Part shown: positions 39,886 to 51,800 of the stretch, one piece after another
Numbering within the stretch: the first letter of the stretch is position 1
Layout: every line of letters begins with the position of its first letter
From: Lepisosteus oculatus
Lineage: Eukaryota; Chordata; Actinopteri; Semionotiformes; Lepisosteidae
Direction of reading: 5' to 3'
Length of the DNA stretch: 64,000 nt
Assembly: GCF_040954835.1 (NCBI RefSeq)
Contig: NC_090716.1
Span: 8,510,775-8,574,774, forward strand
Position numbers and translations under genes: made by a program
Notes under the pieces: model-generated
Told to the model about the DNA's origin: nothing
What the model saw: only the letters and a program-made list of their open reading frames with translations
The model's database searches: none

Positions 39886-42289
39886 AAGAAATTTGATTTG
39901 TATTATTAAGTAAAAACCTAAAAATAGGTATGGAAGAGGAATACATATGTAAATATAATAAGGTGCAAAACTAGGAATGTACAGGATAGCAAACAAAATG
40001 CACAGTACAACCTCAACAAATCAAAGGAACACTGTGTTGATTCTCCAAAGATGATGGTGGCCCTGCAGTAGGAAACTCTTATATAGTTTTTACCAGTGAG
40101 CTTCACAACATACACTCCCCTTTTGTGTAAATATTGGGTAAATCTGTATTTTTATGTGGACATCTCTCAGGCGTATAATTTAAAGTTAAATATTAAGAGA
40201 GCTTTTAGAACTCTGAATCATGCATTCTGCACTACCACATTTAATAACAGCAACTGACTATTAACATACATTACCTCACATACTCTTCAACTGCATAATG
40301 TAGTATTTGCATATCTCTGGGTTTCAAGTGATTTGCCAATTCATCAGTAAAACAGAGTTCAATAGTTTTGCTAATATTAGTACTGTGCTGGGAGACTCTG
40401 TCTCCACATCACCTGGCACTTGTGAGGTATCCACACACACACATATGCCAACAGTTCATCGCCAAAGGTGATAAAACTGTTTTCAAACACATACAGACTT
40501 TAACTGGTCTGAAATCTCAGGGATAGCTTTGCTTTCCTTTGTGGGTGCACAAACAGAGCAAAGTAAGGTAATTCAAGTACGATCAAAAATTAAATATTTA
40601 CTCAAATCATACAACTGTATCCTTTGTTATCATAAGTGAAATAAAACACCAATTTAGCCACAGACATTTAGTTAACTCACGTGTTTCTAATGAACCCAAA
40701 CCATGACAGAGCAACAGGAGCTGGCTTAGTAGTGCCTGTCCCAGGGTTCGGTACATGAGAAGATACCATTGTGTGGGGGTAGTATTTTCATAAAAACAAA
40801 AACATACATAAAAGGATTATTGGCATTTTGATTTTATCAATAATATGTTAATTGTGAATTGTGAATGGGAAAGTTTTATGTCAGAATTAATTTTTGGATT
40901 ATAGCAGAACCTTTTAGGGGGTGTTTTACTTAAAAAGGGAGCCCCTCTGAAAAAGAAAAAATAAGATAGGAGGAAGTTTGTGGAGTAGTGCTAAGATAGA
41001 GTTACCTACACCATTTTCTTTTCCTTGTGTTTTTTTTTCCTTTGATTAATTTCTTTTTTCACAGTGTTTTTTGTTTGTGTGCACTTTGGAAACGCAGCTC
41101 CTCCCAATAAGCACCATTGCACTTCTATGCAACTGTGGCTGTGCCATCATTATCACTCCACCATTCTTTCTGTGCTTCTAAACTACTGAAGGATAAGACT
41201 GTGACAATTATTCTTATGCTGCATTATATACACAACATAACTCACTACAGTATCTACAAGCTTCTCACTTTTAAATTGACATTCACTATCTTAAAAAAGT
41301 AAGTCTTAACTCGAACACTAGCTTCTAGGATGTGTATCCTACTGTAATCTTAAAAGCATTCAAATTTCAAGGACGTTGAAAACAGATTATGACACAGAAA
41401 GCTAGGACACATTCCTGTCAGAAATACTTATTTTAGAACTAGTCTACAATTACAGAACTGACGCACCTCAGATCCGAGCAACGGATACACAAAAGTGAAA
41501 TGACAGTGTCACGGAGTATTGTCATATTTATATTTACTGTTTACAATATAACAGGACCCCAGAAATATTCAACTATCTCTCATTTTCTAATGCAAAATTA
41601 AGAAATAAGTACAAATAACTTGTAATACTAAAGGAGATGAACTATCACAAGCAGCAAGAAACGTAGCTGTCTCAGCCTGGTACTCTTAAACATTCAATAA
41701 GCTTCTGATTTCAAATAAACAGACACTCACAGATGGTTTTCATTTTAAAAAAGTGCATCCATTTAACGGAACAATAACTGCCATTATTCAGCTGAAGTTC
41801 AGCCCAACATTTACAGTAGCAACCTTACGTAGCTACTGTAGTGTTACCAGAAAACAGGAACACTGTCGCACCCATGCTGAATTCATCCACCTCTAGTAAC
41901 AACCTTGTCTCTTCGGAGCACTGTCCCTCGATATAACTTCCAAATTATATCAAGATTCCCCGCACTCTCTCGAAGGTGCGAAAGAAAATCGTGTTTGTGA
42001 CTTCCCCTTTCGCCTCAATCAAGACAGCCTCTCAGGTTCTGGCTCGTAAGTGGTCATGATTAATACATAACTCATTTAATAAAACCCAGACAAAACGCAT
42101 CGATTTTTTATATAACCGCACTTATTGAGGAGCGCCCCTGAAGAATTCTGTACAGATGTATTTTTTCTTTCTGTGTAGGTCCGCATAACAACAACAACAA
42201 AAAAATATTTTCGCGATATTAAATTAAAGGATACGCCATCTTCAAACGCATGCAGAATTCAAGAATAAAAAAAAAAGTAGCAAATGAAC

Positions 42290-42660
42290 CCAGCAATGCG
42301 CCGCGGACGAGCGCCACTTCCTGGAAATATACCCTCTTTCCTCTTTCGAACAAAAGAGTGGAGAAGCACCTTGCAAATATAACCCACGCATTACACAATG
42401 CAAAACAACATCGTAAAAAAAACCGCAGTATTGTACCTGGAAAAAAAAAACGGTCCTCCTCCGTGTTACTTCTCCCTTTTCCCTTTTCCGCTGTAACTGC
42501 TGTCAGCCCCGCACTGTAACACAAGCCTTACCGCCCAGCGGATGATCAGGCCACGCCGCTCTCTGTGCAGGATGTTTAATCGAGCCCGTCTCATCGATGC
42601 GCCCGTGAGGCGTGCGCCGTTCTGCCGAATTGTGAGCTTCGTGTTCTGCACGCTCCGGCT
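42290..42660 (-). promoter_or_regulatory. far1: CpG-rich promoter and probable non-coding exon 1 of the FAR gene
   Basis: This is the only clear CpG-rich stretch in the window (for example GCGCCGCGGACGAGCG near 42300, and several CG pairs at 42530-42640). On the minus strand a good donor, GGGCG|GTAAGG, sits at 42532/42531, so a leader exon ending at 42532 would splice to the acceptor at 34304. An ETS-type motif (CCAGGAAGT on the minus strand) lies near 42316. FAR1 genes typically start with a non-coding exon. No plus-strand gene starts here. Confidence 0.6.
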
Positions 42661-42791
42661 AGACTGGTTGGTTGGAGAAGAGGGGGTGTAATTCAGAGAT
42701 AATATTTAAGGATTCATGAATCACTACTAAAATGAATATATCAGATTGGTAAAAACGTACACAGCATTTACAGAAGTAAGGTGGGGTTGTA

Positions 42792-42796
<5 letters not shown>

Positions 42797-42822
<26 letters not shown>

Positions 42823-42895
42823 GTTAATGTTATTGTTGATATTATTGTTATTATATTGTATTATTATAATTATTATTATTATGTTATAAGGTGTT
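42797..42895. repeat. Imperfect (ATT)n microsatellite
   Basis: Run of ATT units, nearly pure for the first 35 bases, then interrupted by GTT and ATA variants. The long asparagine- or isoleucine-rich open frame across it is an artefact of the repeat. Confidence 0.9.
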
Positions 42896-42900
42896 ATATT

Positions 42901-42980
42901 TTGTTGCTGCTGCAGCTGTTGTTGTTCGTTGAATAAATACATTTTTATTTTAACGAATAACAACAACAACTGCAGCAACA
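42901..42980. repeat. CAACAA-type hairpin
   Basis: TGTTGCTGCTGCAGCTGTTG on the left pairs with CAACAACTGCAGCAACA on the right. Further pairing (TTCGTT with AACGAA, AATAAATA with TATTTT) continues towards the loop, giving an imperfect stem-loop of about 80 nt beside the microsatellite. Confidence 0.6.
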
Positions 42981-44069
42981 CCATTTTAAGAATGAAAAAA
43001 AAACATGTTTTCTTGTCATACAACTTCAAATCCGAAGTCAACGAGCAGAAACCCCCCTCTATCTATGACAGTTCAAGTTTATTTCTGAGTGAAACGAACC
43101 TGCATAACAAGTTTAATCACTATCTAGTGAACTAGATCTTATCTGTTTGGACAAGCAATGATTGCTGGTTTTAGTCATGCAGTATTTGAACTGCACTTCT
43201 AAACATCATGAGATGGTACACGATACACTGTATCTTTAATAATGAAATGTACTTTTATGCATGAATCAGAAATGTGAAAAATAACCTCAGAATCTGTAAC
43301 ATCTTTTCTGTCTTGAATGTTTTAATATTGTTGTTTGGCCCTATATTAAGCTCATCAGAAATAAACCTTACGTGTAAAGTAGCACAGCCTGCGATTATGA
43401 ATAAGGACATTACAAAGATCACCCAACTCCAGCGATATACTGTACATGCTGCTGCTCAGATCATGAGGTAGAGGTGGATTAATGCACTGCTAAGTGATAT
43501 TTAGCGATAATGGATGACAGAAATGCTCCACAAACATGCTTTACATCTTTAAACCAATACACATCCCTATATAGAAAGGACACATGTACTACATTTTAAA
43601 GCCCACAATTAAGACCATTTCACTGAATTAGTAATACTAAGCCTTTCAAATGCAGAAATCACCCCCCCACCCCCTGTTGCTGTTATCAATTCATAATGCA
43701 GCTTTATATAAAATTCTACATAGGATCATAAAACATTTAAAGTTTGTATAAGTCTGTTAATCCAAATTTCTAATTTAAAAAACGAAAGCAATGTTAGGCA
43801 GTACACAGTATATGAAACTGTATTCTACTTCCTCCTGTTTTCTGGCACTTATTTGATGCATTGAATGGTATTTACAGTTCAGTTTACCTTTAACTACTTA
43901 GATAAAAACACCTTTTTTTCAATACCCATGTCCACCAACTGAACAGTTTTTATTTTCAATTTCCTAAAACATATAATCTTGTTTTTTGCTATCTTTCCTT
44001 CTTTTGGCTATATTTCAACTTTTGCTATTGTTACATCACTTTATTAGCCATCTACAATTTCTTGCATTA

Positions 44070-44195
44070 GAATTTTTTAATTTTCGCATACCACAGCTTG
44101 TTCTCCATGAGACACACAGGCACACAGACACACAGACAGGGAGAGAAAAGCTCAGGGTCAGCCATTTATACAGCCTGTAACTCTGCATAATCTTA
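44070..44195 (-). repeat. Fragment of second tRNA-headed SINE family
   Basis: The reverse complement reads GGCTGACCCTGAGC, then CTGTCTGTGTGTCT, then CTCATGGAGAACAAGCT, in the same order as the 3' half of the element at 38318-38596. Confidence 0.65.
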
Positions 44196-45575
44196 GAATG
44201 CAGTTTCTTTGTGGAACCACCCTCATGCTGTAAGAAATGTTTGCATGAATAAGACTGTTTGCACAGTTAGAATTATCTGGAGGTTGCATCAATTCCGTGT
44301 TATTATTCATGGAGAAAAGGAAAAATCTCCTGTAAGGTGATTTATTATTAAATTCAAAAGGTTGCAGAAGGTCTCGTCATACTCTAAAGATAATAAGTTA
44401 TGAAGTGAATTTACACCTAATCATGTTCATAATGTCTCCCTCTAATTTCAATGCATCCTCCTAGGGAACGGATACATTCTGAAATACTCTTAGCATGTCA
44501 GATTAAATTAAATTAACTGAAATCCTCAGCAATATGTATTAGCTTGAAATACTCCATGGTTCAGGTATTTCCATGGGCAAACCCTACATGGATTTATATC
44601 AGTGGGTCTGATTGAGTAGCTCAATGGGTAGCCAAGCCTGTCCCTGAAAGAACGTCAAAAGCTTACATTATCAGTGAATCATTAACTTTAAACATTCAAC
44701 TCTCAATGTCAATTTCTTTGAACAGCCACCACAGGAATCAAACTCTAAAATCATATTTTTTTTTTCAATGAATATATTTTATTTACATTGTGTCACACCA
44801 TTTTGAGTGTTCTTAAAACACTCTACATTCTAAGATACCAGTTTCTTAAGATATAATTCCTCATTCATTAACTAGCCTTATAAAGAAATCAGCGCACCGA
44901 ATCTGACACATGAGCAGGTGCTGAAATTGGCAGATTAAGAAAACAAAACACCCTGCTGTTTTGTGCCTTGATTTTGTTATCAACATAATGAACATCATAA
45001 TAATATTTATTCTTTCTTGCCACTCTTTTGGAAACATCACCCAAACATTGCACAGCAGCAGCATTTGATTAGTGAGAAAATACTAAACCCATGAACAAAA
45101 GATAACTGGTATTCAAGAAGCAAAAAGATAGGTTTCATAAGTGGCTAAGTGAAAACATACACACCAAATTGATAGACCACTTTTAAGCACCAGAATTGCT
45201 CCTGGATGGCCTCAAGCAACTGCTGTAGGGATATACTGTACATGTTCAGTATGTGACACAGTTTCTTTGGTCTAATGAAATCCAGATGTAGATTATCCCA
45301 AAGAGGCATAGGTTGATTATTATTCTTCCTTAAAGATGTGGTATATTGGGATTGGGTTCAATTACAAAACTAAAGCAGAATCACATTATCTTCCTACAAT
45401 GTATTTACATAACTGTCAGCTTTGCAATCTCAAGCTTTTTAAATTTAAATAGCACTGAATTAATTACATATGTGGAACATTTTTTGTTTTTCTGCTTTAC
45501 AAAAAAATCTTGTTTGCAGTTTATATGTACTGGAAATATACCACTTTCTCAGAGACGTTTTATCTAGATCCTATT

Positions 45576-45742
45576 GTTCTCCTCCCCACTGATAGCTGAT
45601 GAGTACTGGCGCACTATGGCTGCTGTCGCATCATCCAGGTGGAGGCTGCACATTGGTGGTGGTGGAGGGGATCACCTGTAAAGCGCTTTGAGTGGAGTGT
45701 CCAGAAAAGCACTATATACGTGTAAGAAATTATAATTATTAT
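45576..45742 (+). repeat. 3' fragment of the 5S-headed SINE
   Basis: Starts TTCTCCTCCCCACTGATAGC, runs through GCGCACTATGGCTGCTGTCG and ends CAGAAAAGCACTATATACGT plus an ATT-rich tail. The 5S head is missing. Confidence 0.82.
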
Positions 45743-47116
45743 TGTAAAATGTATCTCACATCACAGTAACAAATTATGTTACCAGTTACTGCTGTGGCAT
45801 TCATCAGCTATCCTTCACAGTCGAGGATGAAAGTATTCCATGAACTCACAGATGACTGATAGGACCTAATGACATCCACACACTCTTGGGAAGTTGAAAT
45901 AGAACTGTGTTATAAGGTACAGTATCTGATTATGTACAGCACAATTTTGTAAACAATCTTCTGGGTCTCAAAGTAATTTGCTTCTTGTCAAGATAGATAT
46001 ACTCTGTCTATGAGATTCAGTCATAGACCATAATAATATTGATAGTGCATTTCAGCCTGAAGGCTCACAGCAACCACACCCAACAGGATATGTGGCAAGG
46101 AGGATCCTGAGTGTATATTAAATGAGCAGCCAGAAATGCTTTCTAGCATCGGCATGACTGATTTCGTTTTAGTTTTTGAATCACTCATACAGAAAGCTGT
46201 TGTTGCGGTTAATTACCAGAGGCTCAGAATGAAAGCATTGCAATTGATCAGGAAATGGACTTCAGAAATCATCAGGACTACAAACCGTGTTTTATAAGTT
46301 TTCAGATACTGCCACCTAGTGTTTCAATTGGTTCAATCCATCATATATTAGAAAATACACCACCGGCATCACTGTTATGTACCTGTTATTAAAATGAAAG
46401 ACATTACGCTCTGAGGTTCAACATTTCTGACCCCAAGACCTGGAGCAGTTTCATTACGTAGTTACTAATTATTTTCCTGATCAATATTATTTTGTCACAC
46501 GTTATCCAGACTTGTAAACTATTGACTTCCTAAGTTAAAGTAGTATGTAGATGCATGCTTGCACATTCTAATGTGAGAACTGTGTTCAGTGAGTAAGCGT
46601 GTCAATGTCCTTGTGTGTGTCATAGGGTGCATTAGTTAGTGCGCTGTCACAGTGTAGGTGTTTGTATCAGTGAGAATAAGTGTGTCTGCAACACAACAGG
46701 TCTTTTATAGATTACAAAGCCTGAAAAGATCTAATATTTAGAGGCACATTTAAGAAAAATGTTTTTCTAAAAGTTTTTTTACATGGGTCAGTGATCAATC
46801 TTGTACTTGCTGCCCACACTAGTATTGTTTTCTATAGCTATATTTAATTTTTAGGAGATCATTATTAATTGCAGTTCTGAACTATTAATACACAGTATGG
46901 TTTCAAATCCAGGTTTTTGGAAAAGGCTGAACAAGGTAATTTTATAAACTTTAAAGGTGAAACTTATTTGCATTTATATATTAAGAATAAAACCCCAGGA
47001 ACCTCATTTTTTAATTAGAACAATATGTTGTAAATTTAGCTAACTAAACGTTCCAAAGAGAGGTGTTAGTACAGTATGAGTACTGTAGAGAAGTGCTGAA
47101 TTCATTAACAGTTCAA

Positions 47117-47262
47117 GTGGGCAGGGGGTGCTGCTTTCTTAGTCAAACTCAATCAATGGTTATTGTCCGGTCTGACTTGAGCTCTATCATGTGCTTTTGG
47201 TTTCATTTCTGCCTCAGCTGCTTCTGACACATACGAGCTGTCATAGGTATACAGTATAAGGA
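47117..47262 (+). repeat. Dispersed repeat, copy 1 (unclassified)
   Basis: Shares an ordered series of matches with 60180-60317: TGCTGCTTTC / TGGCTGCTTTC, GGTCTGACTT, TGCTTTTGGTTT, TCAGCTGC and a CATAGGT end. Roughly 75-80 percent similar by eye, same orientation. No tRNA or 5S head and no terminal inverted repeat seen. Confidence 0.5.
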
Positions 47263-48761
47263 AATCATAGAGCTTTTTGGCATTTCAGCACTTTAATTGT
47301 GCCTGGCCTCAGCATCATAAAGGGTTTTCCTTTTGTTTTGTTCCTTTAATAGGTATCCATTTTGCATAACTATTCCATGTTAAGACTTTGTAGCAGCAGT
47401 ACAAGTGCTGTAGTTCAATGAGTTGGGAGATGCTCCTTTCAAATCATATTTGAACAACGTCTTTAGACACTTCCACTTAAAACCTGACAAATGACATCAT
47501 TTCACCCTAACATTAGGACAGCTCTCAGGTGCACCTCATACTTCTCATAGACTAGGAGACCCAGAGCTTCTGGTGATCAGAATGCACATTCTCCCCAGAG
47601 TAAAATATATTAAATGTAATGCACCAAGATTGTCAATTACAAGTGTGCATTTTACAGTGCATTCATACAATGCCTTTTTGCCTGTATTGACTGTACACTC
47701 ACAATCGTTAAGCAAATCATATTGATGAGTTCCGACCTGATCTGTTAAAGTTTTGAAGTTTTTTTCCCCCAAACTGTGTCTGCATTAATAAAAGCTTATT
47801 TAAAGCTGCAGCAATATTTAGTTTATTTTAATAAAATGTATTTGGAAACAAATGCAGCAATATTTTACACATCATCTTTTAAAACCCTACACCTACAAAT
47901 GGATCTTGCTACCAGTTGCACAGTTGGATTTTCCGTATTGGAATAATTTCAGACGAATGACTGACCCACTTGCACTCTGGAAAATCTGTACAGTTCGTCG
48001 TGAAGCTCGCTTTTCTCTCTCTAACACAAAGGTCTTTGTGGTGATCAGCACGACAGCTCCAGTAATACAATGTGCTATTACATGGAAGCTGAAACAATAC
48101 AATCCGAGAGAAAGACCATGTTTCTAAGAAGGGAATTGGGAGCCTGTAACAAGTTACCAAATTAGCAGTTAAAACTGAAATAGGGCGACAAGAACACAAT
48201 AACAATTCTGACAAACTGGTTCAGTTGAATGTTGTACTGAATGAACTGTATACTTAGCAGTGTTAATCCTGCTCATAAATCCTTGGCTTTTCAAAAATAT
48301 TATTTTTAGTTTCTTTAATTCGCTCTATTTTGTGATCGTTACACTGCTTTGGAGTATATTAAAAGATCAGGCCCTGATAATTAAATTATTACCAGGTGAT
48401 GTTGCAAACTGGATTGACAGTCATTAAGGAAGAGATTACCAGTGTGTTCCAAAATACATACAATATGACATCATGCGTGCTTCTCGTCTTTTGCGTGTGC
48501 ACTATCTTGGGCAAATTATCGTGTTAGCGCTCAAGACAATCTCATTTGCGACTACGAACTATCACGAATAAAGAATAGTTAAGACAGGAAGCGAACGCTT
48601 GTTGGCAAATCACAACAAAGTTTGATTATTTTCAATTCAATTTATTTGTAAGAAATAGAAGTCTATTTAACACTATGTACGAGTACAAACTTAAGTTTCC
48701 CCCCTTTCATATATCAGTTGATTAACAATTATTCTAATAACGAGCATCTGCAATCGTAGTT

Positions 48762-48767
48762 TATAAA
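48762..48767 (+). promoter_or_regulatory. TATA box of the first ZP-domain gene
   Basis: TATAAA lies 54 nt before the ATG at 48816, which would place the transcription start near 48793 and leave a leader of about 23 nt. Inferred from position. Confidence 0.45.
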
Positions 48768-48815
48768 GAACGCTTCGCTCTCGACTTTCAACATACTGTC
48801 AGAGTCAGAGTAACG

Positions 48816-51800
48816 ATGAATCTTCTAATACTGTGTCGTTTCTGCAGTCTGATTTCTTTTAGCTTTTCATCTCATATTCTGGGGGCGATTATGTACTTCA
48901 CACCACGAGGAAAAAATCCTGATGATACGTTTAGAGTAAGTAATGTTTGTTCAATTAAAGGCGTGTTGCCTGCGTTTAAATATTTTAAATGCAGGCAAAA
49001 GTTTCTCTAGCCAAAAATTGCCGATAAGAGGGAAACGTTTAGTAATCCATCACTAAATTGTTCACTACTTTACATGCTTGTTCAGTGTCAATAAAATTAA
49101 TTCATCATTATCAATCGTACTCTCTAAATATGCACCGGGGATGAGTACATTTTTCTTTTCTTGGAAAACTATTTTATTTTGCATTAAGCACTGTTTTATT
49201 GGAGAATTTCTATCGTCACTTGCAGGTGGACTATTGGGTTAAAGAATCCTTCACTAATGGATGCCATTCTGAATTGCATCTGAGGTGCTTTAAAGGTACC
49301 TGTGGAGAAAACGTGCATTATGAATTTGGGAAGATAGACGATGACATTTTAGGGAACTGGTGTCAAGCAGAAGGGTATATGTCTTTTGACGTTACAACCG
49401 ATAAACCTTTTGTTTTAAGGTGAGTTACTTTTCAAATCACCATGATGAATATGAAATATTTAAATTGTTTGGGTAGCCAAGCACACATTATTTGTACAGA
49501 TTAAGGATTTTTTTTGTTTTTGCATACCAATATATGAATTCAGCTTTTGCTATGGAGTTATATAGTCTTATTTTGAGACTTGTATTAAATCTAAAGACTG
49601 TCATTTATAGGTGGAATCCTACAAGCCAGGATATATGCTAAGACTTATTCCCCTGTGCAACATTGACATTGAAGTAAGAACTCATAAGTGGCAGTGAAGG
49701 TTTAGTGGCTGTATGGTTCAAGACCATTTTCTCTTTCATTCCTTTGAAGAGAAGTTATTTATCCTAAATTTACTACTGCTTTACATGTTCAAGGCCAGAA
49801 AGTTAAGATTGTCTTTTTTTGTTACATTTTTTAAGATTCTTCTTTTTGTTTCATCAATGCAGGGCAACCAACTGCTGCTGGGTTAATAATTCAGCTAATG
49901 CCAATTGGTGGCAGCTTTTGACCTATGTGGATTTAGGAACAAGATCTGACACGCGGTCTTCCAACAGATCCCCAACAACAACGATTCTGCCAGAAATAAG
50001 GTTTTGCTGTCAGATCTCCATCTGTCAGTTTATTTTTATAATCCTAGAACGCCTCTTCTTTTTGTATAGCCTTAGGTACTGTTCTTTATTGGTAAAGGAT
50101 ATTTGTGGTAAAACGCAATTGCTTCATAAACGTTATGATGAAGATACTGCCTTATTTAACTTAATCATTCATCTAATCGGGATGGTTATCATTTAGTTTA
50201 TTCTTTCGGTTGTGATTTCTTTGAAGTTTAACTCTTTCCTAAGATGGTGTAAAGTGGTAGTTTTTGTTCCCTTTTTGACATGACTGTCACACTTCAAAAG
50301 TGACGCATGCAGTAAGTGTTCCAAATCTGATAACACACTGAAAAACGTATGTAACGTATTGTAGGTTAGTGATCAACTGCATTTAACTTTGTTACTGACA
50401 TTTAGCCTTCATAAGGTGCTGGGTAAAGAGACCTCTCATGTCATCCCATTCTTAGCATCCAGTTTTTAATGTTAAGTGTTCTGCAATATGGAATGTTATC
50501 AACAAATGGGTTATGCACATCACTATAATATGATGTAGAAATAGAGTAAATCTTTGGTTAGAGAATGTTTTTTTTAGAATGCATTAATGTGTTTTAGTAA
50601 TTGTACTCTGGATGATTAAATTACTGAAAATCAAAACTAGACAGTAGCTTGTTTGGGTTTCATCTTTTCAAGGGCTCCTCAGAACTGCCCAACTACATAC
50701 AATCTATTGGCTCATGACCCAGATGGAGATCATGTTAGATGCAGATATGGACTGAAGAGCAATTCAGAGTGTGTTGCATGTAGTCAACATCCAGGTTTCT
50801 ATCTTGATCAGGTAATGGTAATTATCGTACAGATCTGCATGATGTATAAGGTTTGCTGTTTTTACAGCATAATTATAGTTCACAATTGATTGTGTTGGCT
50901 CACATGTTTATTTAGAACTCCTGTTTTAAAAACAGCACTTGGGCATTTATGCCTAATATTGTAGTTAACATAATAGGGATTCAAGGTTTCCTACAGCCTT
51001 TTTAATGTTTCTCATTTCAAAATGCGTGTAAGTATGCCTACTGTCAAATAACTATCACAGACTGTTACTAGAAGTAAACTTATAACTGTTAGCAATAATT
51101 CTCACATTTTTGGATTACTTTGATCATGCAGTGTGTATTATGTTTTAGGGATTCTTATACTGTAGGTCAATGTAAACATATTTTATCAATTTCTCTTCAA
51201 CTGACTAGAAACTGTTTTCGTACTGGAAAAGTAATCCAAGATTGCTCCTGAGCTGTTTAAAACCTAAGATGTGATGTTATTTCCTTAAGCTCAGCTTGTT
51301 TAGGAGTGTGTTTTCCTAAACTGGGAATGTGAAGATAGAGAATAGTATTTGTAAGAGGAGAGTGGCAAGGTTTACAGTTCTAAAAGGCTTAGTACGTGAC
51401 TGAAGGCTCCATGTACTGTATATCAACCTTGCCCAGACACTTACAGAGCTTATAAACTTGTTGACTTTGCAAATGGGGCAAAACCAAATGAGGTGAAGAT
51501 GAGCATGATGATGGTGGGAATGATATCTGCACTTCATTCTGAAATTGGAATATATGGGACTATGTTGACATATTAGGCGTTACAAACAATAACAGGAAGG
51601 ACCATGTACGGGTAAATTAAATTGTAGATACTATGGAAGAGACAGTCTAGCTAAAAAGCAATATTTTCCAGACATGTAGAAAGCAAACAGAATGTTTGGA
51701 TATACTGTATTGCAAAATGTGTTATGACAGTAGTGATGCTGAACGTCTTAATTCAGATATGCAACCCCAATTAGAATGTAAATATGTTTTGAGTATTCTT

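Larger units (their letters stand above)
34305..42531 (-). other. Large first intron of the FAR gene
   Basis: About 8.2 kb between the probable non-coding first exon and the exon holding the start codon. It holds a 5S-headed SINE (34493-35038), a Tc1-like MITE (36507-36779), two tRNA-headed SINEs (38318-38596, 39766-39885) and short AT runs near 35.56 kb. Several overlapping open frames near 37.3-37.8 kb show no recognisable product. I see no gene in it. Confidence 0.6.
42661..48760. other. Intergenic region between FAR promoter and ZP gene
   Basis: No convincing gene. It holds a TTA-type microsatellite (42797-42895), a hairpin (42901-42980), SINE fragments near 44.1 and 45.6 kb and a dispersed repeat at 47117-47262. 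An unassigned open stretch at 47.89-48.13 kb is discussed in the findings. Confidence 0.6.

Noticed and set aside
42219-42524. Overlapping open frames of about 90-100 residues on both strands near the FAR promoter
   Set aside because: They lie beside the probable non-coding exon in CpG-rich DNA, have no recognisable domain and no splice context of their own.
42727-43041. 104-residue Asn/Ile-rich open frame
   Set aside because: It is the translation of the ATT microsatellite.
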